From Alphaproteobacteria bacterium RIFCSPHIGHO2_12_FULL_66_14 (GTDB lineage: Bacteria > Pseudomonadota > Alphaproteobacteria > Reyranellales > Reyranellaceae), in NCBI GenBank assembly GCA_001767945.1, contig MEMN01000111.1, positions 1-33,706 of the forward strand: a stretch of 33,706 bases of DNA, given 5' to 3'. The translations under genes and the position numbers were made by a program. This document shows positions 1 to 8,843 of this stretch, one piece after another (position 1 is the first letter of the stretch; the number at the start of each line of letters is the position of its first letter). Below the pieces are notes generated by a model. That model ran no database searches and was not told where the DNA came from. It saw nothing but the letters and a program-made list of their open reading frames with translations.

Positions 1-1899
1 GACGTGGTCGAGCGTGTTGCGCAGGATCTCGTAGTTGTAGCGGATTGCCTCCGACGCCTCGTCGATCAGGGCGCGTGCGCTGCGCGGCAGCAGGCGGCCG
101 CGGCGCCCGAAGGCGGCGATGATGATGCGGGCGGAGGCCGAGCCCAGGGTTCCCGAAAGCATGCGCTCGGCGCGCGCCAGTGCCACCTCGATCGAGAGCC
201 GCTCGCCGGAGAGCGCGCGCAGTGCGCGCTCCGAACCGACGAAACGGGTCAGCAGCTCGCGCAGCTCCTCGATGCGCGCGGCGTCGGCCGGCGCCTGCTG
301 CTCCGGCTGCTCCGGCTCGGCCCCCAGCACGAAGGAACTGGCCTGCTCGCGGTCGCGGGCGATCGGCCGCGCCCACAGCGAGACGCCGACCAGCAGCGCG
401 GCATTGACGAGGATGCAGACCACGAAGCCTTGCCCGACGGGGTCGAGGTCGGACAGCGGCGCCGGCAGGTAAGGCTGCAGCGGCGCCACCCGGCCGTCGT
501 CCGTGTTCTGGTGCAGGGTCGGCAGCAGGAGCGCGTAGAGCCAGACCACGAAGCCGCCGACCAGGCCGGCCACGACGCCGTAGCGATGGGCACCGCGCCA
601 GTAGAGGCCGAGCACGAGACCGGGCGCGAGATTGGCGACGGCGCAGAACGAGATCAGGCCGATCGAGGCGAGCGGCAGGTAGCCCGAGATCATGCGCTCG
701 TAGGCGTATCCCGCCATGAGAATGAGCACGACGGCGGCGCGGCGCACGAACACCACCAGCGGGCCCATCTCGCGCGCCACGCCGGCCTGGCGCCGGAGCA
801 GATAGGGCATCACCAGCTCGTTGCCGATCATGCCCGACAGCGCCATGCAGGCCACGATCACCATCGAGGTCGCCGCCGACAGGCCGCCGATGAACACGAA
901 GGCCGACAGCCAGCCCTCACCGTTGGCGAGCGGCAATTGCAGGACGTAGAGGTCGGGGCTGGCCTTCGGCCCGAGCAGCAGCAGGCCCGCCGCGGCGATC
1001 GGCACGACGAGGACATTGATCAGGACGAGGTAGACTGGAAACAGCCAGCGCGCGGTCTTGAGGCTGGCCGGATGGCCGTGCTCGACCACCGCGACGTGGA
1101 ATTGGCGCGGCAGGCAGAGGAACGCCATCGCCGAGAGCAGCGACATCACGATCCAGCTGAGCGGCGAGCCGCTGCGGGTGATCCGATCGGTGATCGCCGG
1201 CGCCTGCTCGATCCGCGTCATCAGGTCGGCTGGCCCGTCGAACAGCACGAACAGCACGAACGGCCCCACCGTCAGCAGAGCCAGCAGCTTGACCACCGAC
1301 TCGAAGGCGATGGCCAGCATCATGCCGCGGTGCTGCTCCGAGGCCTGAACATTGCGCACGCCGAACAGGATGGTGAACACGGCCATCAGGGCGGCCACGA
1401 TCAGCGAGGTGTCGGTGTGCACGACGTCCGAATTGCCGGCAACGCCCTGGATCGGGTCGGCGATGGTGCGGAACGACGATGACACCGCCTGGAGCTGCAG
1501 CGCGATGTAGGGCAGCACGCCCACGGTGGCGAACAGCGTGGCGGTGACGCCGACGGCGCGGCTCTTGCCGTAGCGCGAGGCGAGGAAGTCGGCGATCGAC
1601 GTCACGTTGTGCTGCTTGGCCACCCGCACCATCTTGCGCAGCATCGGGTAGCCCGCAATCACCACCAGCGCCGGGCCGGTGTAGATGAAGATGAAGTCGA
1701 TGCCGCTGGTGGCTGCCCGGCCGACGCCGCCATAGAAGGTCCACGAGGTGCAGTAGATGGCCAGCGACAGGCCGTAGACGGCGGGCGCCACCGAGCTGGC
1801 CGACCAGTCGCGGGCGTAGCGGTCGCCGAAATAAGCCACGGCAAACAGCAGCCCCAGATAGGCCAGCGACAGGGCCAGGACGGTTGGTTCCGCCAGCAT
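1..1899 (-). CDS. SSS-domain sensor histidine kinase (N-terminal part, cut by window edge)
   Basis: Reading from ATG at 1899 the frame stays open for 633 codons to base 1, so the C-terminus lies outside the window. Roughly residues 1-480 are a multi-helix sodium/solute symporter (SSS) domain; recognisable parts are the opening hydrophobic helix, the stretch around [12 protein letters not shown] and the segment [13 protein letters not shown]. After the last helix comes a charged soluble linker, and the visible end reads [12 protein letters not shown], which is where SSS-linked kinases (CbrA/NahK-like hybrid kinases) enter their PAS and HisKA regions. The kinase core itself is not visible, so kinase activity is inferred from this architecture. 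Such proteins sit in the inner membrane and couple solute sensing or transport to signalling. It is divergent from ettA across about 100 bases. A plain SSS transporter is less likely because of the long cytosolic extension. Confidence 0.82.
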   Translation of the reverse strand, partial: MLAEPTVLALSLAYLGLLFAVAYFGDRYARDWSASSVAPAVYGLSLAIYCTSWTFYGGVGRAATSGIDFIFIYTGPALVVIAGYPMLRKMVRVAKQHNVTSIADFLASRYGKSRAVGVTATLFATVGVLPYIALQLQAVSSSFRTIADPIQGVAGNSDVVHTDTSLIVAALMAVFTILFGVRNVQASEQHRGMMLAIAFESVVKLLALLTVGPFVLFVLFDGPADLMTRIEQAPAITDRITRSGSPLSWIVMSLLSAMAFLCLPRQFHVAVVEHGHPASLKTARWLFPVYLVLINVLVVPIAAAGLLLLGPKASPDLYVLQLPLANGEGWLSAFVFIGGLSAATSMVIVACMALSGMIGNELVMPYLLRRQAGVAREMGPLVVFVRRAAVVLILMAGYAYERMISGYLPLASIGLISFCAVANLAPGLVLGLYWRGAHRYGVVAGLVGGFVVWLYALLLPTLHQNTDDGRVAPLQPYLPAPLSDLDPVGQGFVVCILVNAALLVGVSLWARPIARDREQASSFVLGAEPEQPEQQAPADAARIEELRELLTRFVGSERALRALSGERLSIEVALARAERMLSGTLGSASARIIIAAFGRRGRLLPRSARALIDEASEAIRYNYEILRNTLDHV

Positions 1900-1939
1900 G
1901 CGTGCGCGTTTCTCCCCGTGCTGTCTTCCTTGGGCGTCA

Positions 1940-1968
1940 TTGAACCCGTTCGACGGGGCCGCTACAAG
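1940..1968 (+). promoter_or_regulatory. Candidate sigma70-type promoter for ettA
   Basis: TTGAAC (1940-1945) and TACAAG (1963-1968) are separated by 17 bases, in the short region between the divergent sensor kinase and ettA. The ettA start lies 34 bases after the -10 element, leaving room for a short leader with a GGAG ribosome site at about 1993. This is a pattern match only. Confidence 0.4.
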
Positions 1969-2002
1969 CGCGCCAACCGAGATTTCCCAGCCGGAGCCCA
2001 CC

Positions 2003-3679
2003 ATGGCCGCGTATCAGTACATCTATGTGATGAAGGGTCTGAACAAGACCTTCCCCGGCGGCAAGCAGGTCCTGAAGGACATCTGGCTGTCGTTTCTGCC
2101 CGGCGCCAAGATCGGCGTGCTGGGCCTCAACGGCTCGGGCAAGTCGACCCTGCTGAAGATCATGGCAGGCCAGGACGACAGCTTCACCGGCGAGGCCTGG
2201 GCGGCCGAGGGCGCCAGGGTCGGCTACCTTGAACAGGAACCCCAGCTCGACCCCGGGAAAGACGTGCTGGGCAACGTCATGGACGGCGCCGGCGAGATGG
2301 CCGCGATGCTGGCCCGCTTCGAGGAGGTCTCGAACGCCTTCTCCGACCCCGATGCCGACATGGACAAGCTGATCGCCGAGCAGGCCGAGCTGCAGGAGAA
2401 GATCGACGCCGGCAACGGCTGGGACCTCGGCCGCACGGTCGAGATCGCCATGGATGCGCTGCGCTGCCCGCCGGGCGACGCCAAGGTCGACGTGCTGTCG
2501 GGCGGCGAGCGCCGCCGCGTCGCGCTCTGCCGGCTGCTGCTCTCCAAGCCCGACATGCTGCTGCTTGACGAGCCCACCAACCATCTCGATGCCGAGTCGG
2601 TGGCCTGGCTGGAGCGCCACCTCGCCGAATTCCCCGGCACCGTCGTGGCCGTGACCCACGACCGCTACTTCCTCGACAATGTCGCGGGCTGGATCCTCGA
2701 GCTCGACCGCGGCGCCGGCATCCCGTGGGAAGGCAACTACTCCTCGTGGCTGAAGCAGAAGGACCAGCGGCTGGCGCTGGAAGAGAAAGCCGCCGACTCG
2801 CGCCGCCGCACCATGCAGCGCGAACTCGAATGGATGGGCCAGAGCGCGCAAGCGCGGCGCACCAAGAGCAAGGCCCGCATCGCGGCCTACGAACAGATGG
2901 TGGCCGAGGAGAAGCAGGCCACCCTCGACCAGGCGCAGATCGTCATCCCCGCCGGTCCGCGGCTGGGCGACCACGTCATCACCGCCGACAGGATCTCCAA
3001 GGGCTTCGGCGACCGCCTGCTGATCGACAACCTCTCCTTCAACCTGCCGCCGGGCGGTATCGTGGGCGTGATCGGCCCCAACGGCGCCGGCAAGACGACG
3101 CTGTTCAAGATGATCACCGGCACCGACAAGCCCGACTCCGGCACCTTCACCGTCGGCCCGACGGTCAAGCTGGGCTACGTCGACCAGAGCCGCGAGACGC
3201 TCGATCCCAACAAGAGCGTGTGGGAGGAACTGTCGGGCGGCCTCGACATCATCAAGCTCGGCAACCGCGAGGTCTCAAGCCGCGCCTATTGCGGTTCGTT
3301 CAACTTCAAGGGCGCCGACCAGCAGAAGAAGGTGGGCCAGCTCTCGGGTGGCGAACGCAACCGGGTCAACCTCGCCAAGATGCTGAAGAGCGGCGCCAAC
3401 GTCCTGCTGTTGGATGAACCGACCAACGACCTCGACGTCGACACGTTGCGCGCGCTCGAAGAGGCATTGGTCGACTTCGCCGGCTGCGCCGTGGTCATCT
3501 CCCACGATCGCTGGTTCCTCGACCGCACCGCCACCCACATGCTGGCCTTCGAGGGCGACAGCCACGTCGAATGGTTCGAGGGCAACTACCAGGACTACGA
3601 GGCCGACCGGCACCGCCGCCTCGGCACCGACGCCGACCAGCCGCACCGGATCAAGTACAAGCCGCTGGTGCGGGCCTAG
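2003..3679 (+). CDS. ettA: Energy-dependent translational throttle protein EttA (ABC-F)
   Basis: This is a 558-residue soluble ABC-F protein with two ATPase domains and no membrane segment, close to the 555 residues of E. coli EttA. Domain 1 has Walker [10 protein letters not shown] at residues 41-49, signature LSGGERRRV and Walker [12 protein letters not shown]. The charged linker between the domains carries the P-site tRNA-interacting arm. Domain 2 has [18 protein letters not shown] and [11 protein letters not shown]. The opening [15 protein letters not shown] and the ending [11 protein letters not shown] are typical of EttA rather than Uup or ABC-F resistance proteins. EttA binds the ribosomal E site and gates the first elongation steps according to ADP/ATP ratio. 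I chose ATG 2003, with GGAG just upstream, over an earlier in-frame start because family alignment begins there. Confidence 0.95.
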   Translation: MAAYQYIYVMKGLNKTFPGGKQVLKDIWLSFLPGAKIGVLGLNGSGKSTLLKIMAGQDDSFTGEAWAAEGARVGYLEQEPQLDPGKDVLGNVMDGAGEMAAMLARFEEVSNAFSDPDADMDKLIAEQAELQEKIDAGNGWDLGRTVEIAMDALRCPPGDAKVDVLSGGERRRVALCRLLLSKPDMLLLDEPTNHLDAESVAWLERHLAEFPGTVVAVTHDRYFLDNVAGWILELDRGAGIPWEGNYSSWLKQKDQRLALEEKAADSRRRTMQRELEWMGQSAQARRTKSKARIAAYEQMVAEEKQATLDQAQIVIPAGPRLGDHVITADRISKGFGDRLLIDNLSFNLPPGGIVGVIGPNGAGKTTLFKMITGTDKPDSGTFTVGPTVKLGYVDQSRETLDPNKSVWEELSGGLDIIKLGNREVSSRAYCGSFNFKGADQQKKVGQLSGGERNRVNLAKMLKSGANVLLLDEPTNDLDVDTLRALEEALVDFAGCAVVISHDRWFLDRTATHMLAFEGDSHVEWFEGNYQDYEADRHRRLGTDADQPHRIKYKPLVRA

Positions 3680-3695
3680 ACGCGGGAGGCCGGCG

Positions 3696-4148
3696 ATGCA
3701 TCCGCTCGACTACGTGAAGTGGGGCGACGACTGGGCGTGGGGCGTGCCGCTGATCGCCCTCAACGTCGTCATCCACGTCTTCTGCCTCGCCATGTTCACC
3801 GCCCGGGTCGAGCGCCTGCTCGGCCGCTACACCGAGCAACGCCACTTCGCCCTCACCTTCGCCCTGGTCATGGGCGTGGCCGTGATCCTGGTGACCGGCC
3901 TGCACATCCTCGAGGCCGGCATTTGGGCCGCCGCCTACCGCATCATCGGCGCCCTCGCCGACAACCGCTCGGCGATGCTCTATTCGCTGGGCGCGCTCAC
4001 CACCTACGGCCACGCCGACATCCACCTCGAGGCCAAGTGGCAGATGATGGGGGCGCTGGAGGCGCTGAACGGCATGCTGCTGTTCGGCCTCACGACGGCC
4101 TTCCTGTTCGCCATGATCCAGCGGGTCTGGCCCGCCGGGAACCGGTAA
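3696..4148 (+). CDS. Small ion-channel-like membrane protein with altered pore filter
   Basis: A 150-residue protein with three hydrophobic segments at about 15-35, 50-75 and 115-140. Before the last helix is a re-entrant-loop-like stretch SLGALTTYGHADI, followed by ALEALNGMLLFGLTTAFLFAMIQ. The layout and the wording of the last helix match the two-TM potassium-channel-like family (Ion_trans_2) common in Proteobacteria, where the loop normally reads TTLGYGDI or similar. Here the GYGD filter is replaced by YGHAD, so K+ selectivity is doubtful. The start ATG 3696 has GGGAGG about 6 bases upstream. It begins 16 bases after ettA stops and is probably co-transcribed with it. Function is unknown; channel ancestry is an inference from sequence pattern. 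Confidence 0.72.
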   Translation: MHPLDYVKWGDDWAWGVPLIALNVVIHVFCLAMFTARVERLLGRYTEQRHFALTFALVMGVAVILVTGLHILEAGIWAAAYRIIGALADNRSAMLYSLGALTTYGHADIHLEAKWQMMGALEALNGMLLFGLTTAFLFAMIQRVWPAGNR

Positions 4149-4266
4149 GCGCCTGGCACGCCGCCGCCGCTTATTCCCCCGCGAACATCCTTTGGTCACG
4201 AGACCTGGCCGGCGCCCTGCGGGAGGCTGCGCATCCACGCGACGCCAGCCAAGGAGCGTACACGCC

Positions 4267-4386
4267 GTGATCAACGAAGAACTCAACGATCTCATCATCA
4301 TGCTGGCGGTGCTGGCCGCCGTCGCCGGGGCGGTCATGCTCGCTGTCGGTATCCGTCGCCATCGCAAGGACCGCCGCAAGGGCTGA
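4267..4386 (+). CDS. 39-residue single-pass membrane microprotein
   Basis: A short reading frame starting with GTG at 4267 encodes MINEELNDLIIMLAVLAAV and continues through a hydrophobic segment to a strongly basic tail ending RRHRKDRRKG. A near-perfect AAGGAG ribosome site lies at 4251-4256, ten bases before the start, which is the main reason to believe it is translated. It reads as a type-I-like single helix with an acidic outer N-terminus and a basic cytosolic C-terminus, fitting the positive-inside rule. It follows the channel-like gene by 118 bases on the same strand and its stop is only 12 bases from the convergent stop of the isomerase-like gene. I do not recognise the family; a regulatory or stabilising membrane peptide is possible but unproven. 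Confidence 0.6.
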   Translation: MINEELNDLIIMLAVLAAVAGAVMLAVGIRRHRKDRRKG

Positions 4387-4398
4387 GCGATGCGGGCT

Positions 4399-5235
4399 CT
4401 ACCGCGCGAACGCCTGCGCCAGGGCGCGGCGGGTCGCTCGTGCGCCCTCGGCGGCGACGTCGGCGGCGGGGCGTTGCCAGTGCGCGGCATTGGGTGCCTC
4501 GTAGCTCACGTAGCCGGCGTAGCCCTTGGCGGCGAGGAGCTGGAACAGCTCGCCCCAGCGCACCACGCCCTGGCCAGGCGGCAGGCGGTCGGTCGGCGGC
4601 GGGCCGTTGGGCGGCGCGTCGGGCACGTCGCTGTATTGCACGTAGAAGATCTCGGCCGGCGGCACCTCCTCGAAGCCGCGGCCGGGCCGGCCGCCGCGCT
4701 GGAGATGATAGGCGTCGAGCAGCAGGCCGACGTTGGACTGACCGGCGCGCTGGATCAGGTCGCGCAGGATGTCGAGGCTTTTCACGACCGGATGCTGGAA
4801 CTGGTATTCGAGCGCGAGGCGCAGCTTGAAGCCGGCGGCGATCTCGCCGGCGCGGCGGATGTTGGCCACCGCCTCGTCGACGCCCGCCGTGCCGGGACCG
4901 ATGGCGCTCATCAGCAGATCGCAGCCCAGCGCTACGGCGTTTTCGCATGCCTCCTTCATCGACGCGAACAGCCGCTCCCGGTCGGCGGGCGCGGCAAAGA
5001 TCCAGCCATATTCCACGCCGACGGCCGCGACCGGCAATCCGGCCTTGCTCACGAGGTCGAGCACCGCGCCGTTGGCCAGGCCGCGGTCGTGGCAGCGCTG
5101 GAAATCGACCCGGCGCAGCTCGATCGCGTCGAAGCCGCCGGCCCTGGCGGCCGCGAGCGCGCCCTCGAGCGGGGTGGTGTCGACCGTCCAGGTGTGGAGC
5201 GCGAGGCCCCGGAATGCATGTGCCAATTCGATCAC
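4399..5235 (-). CDS. Sugar phosphate isomerase/epimerase-like TIM barrel protein
   Basis: A 278-residue member of the AP-endonuclease-2-like (xylose isomerase-like) barrel family, whose members isomerise or epimerise sugars and related compounds using a divalent metal. Likely metal-site residues are the Glu in LALEYQFQHP, the Asp and His in LLLDAYHLQRGG, and the Glu in YVSYEAPNAA; YVQYSDVPDAP is the usual strand-7 motif. The substrate cannot be read from sequence. The listed start is GTG at 5235; a TTG three codons later (5226) has a better-spaced GGCGGAG, so the true N-terminus may be shorter by three residues. It lies 28 bases downstream of the SMP-30-like gene on the same strand and probably shares its transcript. 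The pairing with a lactonase-like protein suggests sugar or sugar-acid metabolism. Confidence 0.85.
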   Translation of the reverse strand: MIELAHAFRGLALHTWTVDTTPLEGALAAARAGGFDAIELRRVDFQRCHDRGLANGAVLDLVSKAGLPVAAVGVEYGWIFAAPADRERLFASMKEACENAVALGCDLLMSAIGPGTAGVDEAVANIRRAGEIAAGFKLRLALEYQFQHPVVKSLDILRDLIQRAGQSNVGLLLDAYHLQRGGRPGRGFEEVPPAEIFYVQYSDVPDAPPNGPPPTDRLPPGQGVVRWGELFQLLAAKGYAGYVSYEAPNAAHWQRPAADVAAEGARATRRALAQAFAR

Positions 5236-5263
5236 TCCGCCGGTTCGAGCGCGCCCGCCGCGC

Positions 5264-6175
5264 TCAGTTGAAATTGAGTTTGAGCCCGGGCTCCGGCCAC
5301 TGCAACACGCCGAGCTGGCCCTTGTCCGAGAGGGTGACGTAGGCGGTGCGCATGTCGGGCCCGCCGAAGCAGATATTGGTCGGATAGGTGTCCGGCATCT
5401 TCACTTCGCGCAAGATGGCGCCAGCCGGTGAGAACTCGGTGATCATGCCGGTGTTGAGCGTGGCCACCACGATGTTGCCGTTCGCCAGCACCGCGAGGCT
5501 GTCGAAGCGCGCGTTGCTGCCGACGGCGCCGACCACGCGACCGCTGTGATGGGCATTGCCGGTCGGCTTGCGCAGCAACCCCGGGCCTTCGATGTCGAAG
5601 GCCCACAGCCGCGCGCTCTCAGTGTCGGCGACGTAGAGGATCCTGCCGTCGGGCGACAGGCCGCAGCCGTTGGGGCTGAGGAACGGATGGACGAGGCACT
5701 TGATCATCGAGCCGTCCGGCTTGGCGTAGTAGATGCCGCCATGGTCGCGCTGACGGGCGTAACGCTTGCCGAGATCGGTGAAGTAGAAGCCGCCCGCCTT
5801 ATCGAACACCAGGTCGTTGGGCGCCGAGAGCTTGTGGCCATCGCACTCGATGTAAAGCTCGGTCATCTTGCCGCTGCTGCGGTCGAGCCGCTGGACGAAG
5901 CCGTGCTTGTAGTCGGGATGCGGCGCAACGCCCATCGAGTTGCCTTCGACGTAGCGGCTGCCGCCGTTGTTGCAGAGGTAGAGCGCGCCGTCTGGTCCGA
6001 CCGCGATGCCGTTGGGTCCGCCGCCGGTCGCCGAGAACAGCGACACCTTGCCGTCCGGCGCGACGCGCGAGCAGCGATTGTTGCGGATCTCCGTCAGGAT
6101 CACCGATCCGTCGGGCATGGCCACCGGGCCTTCGGGAAAGCCGAGACCGGTCGCCAGAATACGCACCTCGCTCAT
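5264..6175 (-). CDS. SMP-30/gluconolactonase/LRE-like beta-propeller protein
   Basis: A 303-residue six-bladed propeller of the SMP-30/gluconolactonase family, which hydrolyses sugar lactones or related esters with one divalent metal. Glu15 in GLGFPEGPV, the Asn in APNDLVFDKAGG and the Asn/Asp in SPNGCGLSPDG...YVADTES correspond to the usual metal and substrate ligands. The repeating NG-x-DG and YFTDLG/YVADTE blade signatures recur along its length. There is no signal peptide, so it is cytoplasmic. ATG 6175 is preceded by GGAGGAG. It sits between the FAD hydroxylase gene (58 bases upstream) and the isomerase-like gene, and is probably in one operon with them. Substrate is unknown; fumarylacetoacetate-like or lactone hydrolysis after ring hydroxylation is only a contextual guess. 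Confidence 0.88.
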   Translation of the reverse strand: MSEVRILATGLGFPEGPVAMPDGSVILTEIRNNRCSRVAPDGKVSLFSATGGGPNGIAVGPDGALYLCNNGGSRYVEGNSMGVAPHPDYKHGFVQRLDRSSGKMTELYIECDGHKLSAPNDLVFDKAGGFYFTDLGKRYARQRDHGGIYYAKPDGSMIKCLVHPFLSPNGCGLSPDGRILYVADTESARLWAFDIEGPGLLRKPTGNAHHSGRVVGAVGSNARFDSLAVLANGNIVVATLNTGMITEFSPAGAILREVKMPDTYPTNICFGGPDMRTAYVTLSDKGQLGVLQWPEPGLKLNFN

Positions 6176-6233
6176 CGTCTCCTCCGTTTTTCATTGTCCG
6201 AGGTGCGATGATCGACCGCCCGGCGCGGCGCGT

Positions 6234-7868
6234 CTACAGCGCGCCGCGAATCCGGTCGACGAGCTTCAGGGGATCGCCGACCAATGCGTCGCCTCGCCAG
6301 GCGACATGCTGGTCGGGACGGGACAGCACCAGCTTCTCTCGGTAGGGCGCTTGCGGCGCGAGATCGAGTACTGAGAGCGGCACACCGCGCAAGGCCGCCG
6401 CCTCGACGAGGGCCGTTACGTCGACCGCACGGTCGAAGCGCAGCAAGGCGAAGTCCGCGCCCATCGCGTCGTAGAGCGAACGATTTCCGTCCAGCCAGAC
6501 GTGCGGCGTCCGGCAGCCCGGCACAGTGGACGGCGTGAAAGAGTCCATCGTGTAGGCGGGTGGCGCCTCGCCGTCATAGGCCACGATCGGCGAGCGATCG
6601 TAGAAGGAGCCGAAGTTGAGGCCGCCGCAGCAGAATTGCGGCGTGTGCAGCTCGAGGAGCTGGCGGCCGAGCGCCGCGCGCACGGCGTCGCCCCCGGCGC
6701 CCGGCGCCTCGATATCGGCCGGCACCTCGGCGCGGGCGCGGGCGAGCGCGAGCGCCGTGCCCATGGCGTATTTGGAAACCTGTTCGGTGATCGGCCAGCG
6801 CTCGGCCTCGTGCGCCGCCAGGATCGCCGGATCGGCCCAGCCCTCGAGCACGCCCGCCAGCATCCAGGCGAGGTTGGTCGCATCGGCGATGCCGGCGTTC
6901 ATGCCGTAGCCGGCGAAGGGCGCCCAGATGTGGGCGGCGTCGCCGCAGACGAAGGCGCGGCGGTCGCGGAAGCGATCGGCCAGCATGCGGCGTCCGATCC
7001 AGTTCTCGCGGCCGATGACCTCGATGTCGAACGACGGCTCGACGCCCAGGATGTGGCGCAGGCAGGCGTCGGCATCGACGGCGTCGAAGTCGGCCTCGTC
7101 GGCGCGCAGGTAGTTGTGGACCAGCCAGGTCTCGCGTCCATCGACGGCGAACATGTTGGCGCTGCGGCGCGGGTTCATGACCTGCGTCGACCAGGCGGGT
7201 GCCGCCTGCATGCGCGCGGCGAGGCCGGGAGCGCGGATGTAGCTCGACTGGGTGCGGCCGATCATGGCGTCGCCCGTGAGGCGCGCGCCGATCTGGCGGC
7301 GGACCTCGGACGCGGGGCCGTCGCAGCCGACCAGGTAATCGCAGGCGATCAGGAGCCTGCCGCCGCCGTCGAGATCCTCGGCCTCGGCGGTGACGCCCGC
7401 CTCGTCCTGCGTGAAGCCCAGCACGCGCACGAGATTCAGGAACCGCACCCTGGGACGCGACGCCGCCTCGGTCGCAAGCAACGGATCGAGATAGATCTGG
7501 TTGATGCGGTGCGGCGGCTCGGGCGTCGGCCAGCCGCCGTCGGGACCGCTCCGGTCGGTGTAGCGGTCGCGCCGACAGGGAATGTGGATGCGGGCGAACT
7601 CGGTGCCCGCCGCGGTGGTGCGGAAGGCGACATCGTTGGCGTGATCGGCCGGCAGGCCGGTGTTGCGGACGACTTCGACGATGCCGAGGCGACGGAAGAT
7701 CTCCATCGTCCGCGCCGCCACGTGGTTGCACTTGACCCCGGGCATGTGGCCTGGCGGATTCTGCTCGGCCACGATCACGTCGATGCCGCGCGACGCCAGA
7801 TCGAGCGCCAGGGTCGATCCCACGGGCCCGCCGCCGACGATCAGGATGGAAGTACGGAGAGGACGCAT
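6234..7868 (-). CDS. FAD-dependent monooxygenase of the PheA/TfdB/MhpA family
   Basis: A 544-residue class A flavoprotein hydroxylase. The N-terminal Rossmann fold carries VGGGPVGSTLAL (dinucleotide motif at residues 11-17), the middle has the DG motif CDGPASEVRRQIG, and the third has the GD motif FVCGDAAHIWAPFAGYGMNAG that binds the FAD ribityl/pyrophosphate. The C-terminal part ends with LSRPDQHVAWRGDAL, the thioredoxin-like domain signature of phenol hydroxylase/MhpA-type enzymes. Such enzymes use NAD(P)H and O2 to hydroxylate aromatic or polyketide-like substrates in the cytoplasm. The substrate here is not predictable. No good ribosome site precedes ATG 7868, and cysE ends 51 bases upstream on the same strand. 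Downstream SMP-30-like and isomerase-like genes may act on its products. Confidence 0.87.
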   Translation of the reverse strand: MRPLRTSILIVGGGPVGSTLALDLASRGIDVIVAEQNPPGHMPGVKCNHVAARTMEIFRRLGIVEVVRNTGLPADHANDVAFRTTAAGTEFARIHIPCRRDRYTDRSGPDGGWPTPEPPHRINQIYLDPLLATEAASRPRVRFLNLVRVLGFTQDEAGVTAEAEDLDGGGRLLIACDYLVGCDGPASEVRRQIGARLTGDAMIGRTQSSYIRAPGLAARMQAAPAWSTQVMNPRRSANMFAVDGRETWLVHNYLRADEADFDAVDADACLRHILGVEPSFDIEVIGRENWIGRRMLADRFRDRRAFVCGDAAHIWAPFAGYGMNAGIADATNLAWMLAGVLEGWADPAILAAHEAERWPITEQVSKYAMGTALALARARAEVPADIEAPGAGGDAVRAALGRQLLELHTPQFCCGGLNFGSFYDRSPIVAYDGEAPPAYTMDSFTPSTVPGCRTPHVWLDGNRSLYDAMGADFALLRFDRAVDVTALVEAAALRGVPLSVLDLAPQAPYREKLVLSRPDQHVAWRGDALVGDPLKLVDRIRGAL

Positions 7869-7919
7869 CGGGGTGGTCGTCGCGCCCCCTCGATCAGATC
7901 ACGCGGTCAGATCGGGCGA

Positions 7920-8729
7920 TCAGATCCGCTGATCCATCTCCATCGCCGGCTCCGGCACGTCGACGCAGCCGATGATGCGGGCCGGCACGCCGGCGGCGGT
8001 GCAGCCGGCGGGCACGGGCTCCAGCACCACGCTGCCGGCGGCGATCTTGGCGCAGGCGCCGATCTCGATGTTGCCGAGGACCTTGGCGCCGGCGCCCAGC
8101 AGCACGCCGCGCCGCACCTTGGGATGGCGGTCGCCGCGTTCCTTGCCGGTGCCGCCGAGCGTCACGCCATGCAACATGGAGACGCCGTCTTCCACGACCG
8201 CGGTCTCGCCGATCACAACGCCGGTGCCGTGGTCGATGAAGATGCCCTTGCCGATCACGGCGCCGGGATGGATGTCGAGACCGAACAGCGCGCTCGCCCG
8301 GCTCTGCAGGAAGTGGGCGAGCGTCTGGCGCCCCTGCAGCCACAGCCAATGCGCGGCGCGATAGGTCTGCAGGGCATGATAGCCCTTGAACCAGAGCAGC
8401 GGGTCGAGGCAACTCGTGCAGGCGGGATCGCGGTCGGCCACGGCCACGATGTCGGCGCGCGCGGCAACACCGATGGCGGGATCGGCGGCGAAGGCCTCGT
8501 CGAAGGTCTGGCGGATCAGGGCGGCCGGCACCTCGGTCGTGCCGGCAAGGCGGGCGAGATGGTAGCTGAGCGCGCTCTCGAACTTCGGCTGGCCCAGAAT
8601 GGTGGCATGCAGCAGCCCCGCCAGCACGGGCTCGGCCGCCGCGGCGGCAAGGGCTGCTTCGCGGATTCGGGCCCAGACAGGATCGACGGAGCGAAGCTCG
8701 GCCGGGTTCTTCTGCAGTATGCTATCCAT
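7920..8729 (-). CDS. cysE: Serine O-acetyltransferase
   Basis: A 269-residue CysE, the enzyme that acetylates L-serine with acetyl-CoA as the first committed step of cysteine synthesis. The N-terminal helical domain (about 1-145) is followed by the left-handed hexapeptide beta-helix. Asp152 and His167 (in LDIHP and FIDHGTG) match the catalytic Asp143/His158 pair of E. coli, and GVTLGGTGKERGDRHPK is the CoA/serine-site signature. The protein ends in MDQRI; a C-terminal isoleucine is what normally docks into the CysK active site to form the cysteine synthase complex, so that interaction is probably kept. ATG 8729 has AGGAG six bases upstream. It heads the minus-strand run and has its own candidate promoter. 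Confidence 0.96.
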   Translation of the reverse strand: MDSILQKNPAELRSVDPVWARIREAALAAAAAEPVLAGLLHATILGQPKFESALSYHLARLAGTTEVPAALIRQTFDEAFAADPAIGVAARADIVAVADRDPACTSCLDPLLWFKGYHALQTYRAAHWLWLQGRQTLAHFLQSRASALFGLDIHPGAVIGKGIFIDHGTGVVIGETAVVEDGVSMLHGVTLGGTGKERGDRHPKVRRGVLLGAGAKVLGNIEIGACAKIAAGSVVLEPVPAGCTAAGVPARIIGCVDVPEPAMEMDQRI

Positions 8730-8800
8730 GGCGTTCTCCTCCGGCCCGTCGTCCTGCCCCGCAGGATCCTCCGGACCGATCGATACGCCTCCCGATGAAA

Positions 8801-8829
8801 AGTCTACGTCGAACGCGTTACAGGTGCAA
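8801..8829 (-). promoter_or_regulatory. Candidate promoter of the cysE unit
   Basis: On the minus strand TTGCAC (8829-8824) and TAGACT (8806-8801) are separated by 17 bases, between the mlaC stop and the cysE start. The spacing is ideal and both hexamers are reasonable, suggesting that cysE is transcribed separately from mlaA-mlaC. Pattern match only. Confidence 0.4.
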
Positions 8830-8843
8830 TTCGACGGTCCTGG

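Noticed and set aside
4-1482. Plus-strand open frame of 492 codons at the left edge
   Set aside because: The His/Gln/Arg/Asp-rich product has no recognisable fold, and the opposite strand encodes a clear SSS membrane domain.
6501-8798. Plus-strand open frame of about 765 codons
   Set aside because: It is antisense across the FAD hydroxylase and cysE, both with complete motifs; the composition is typical of reverse-frame shadow sequence.
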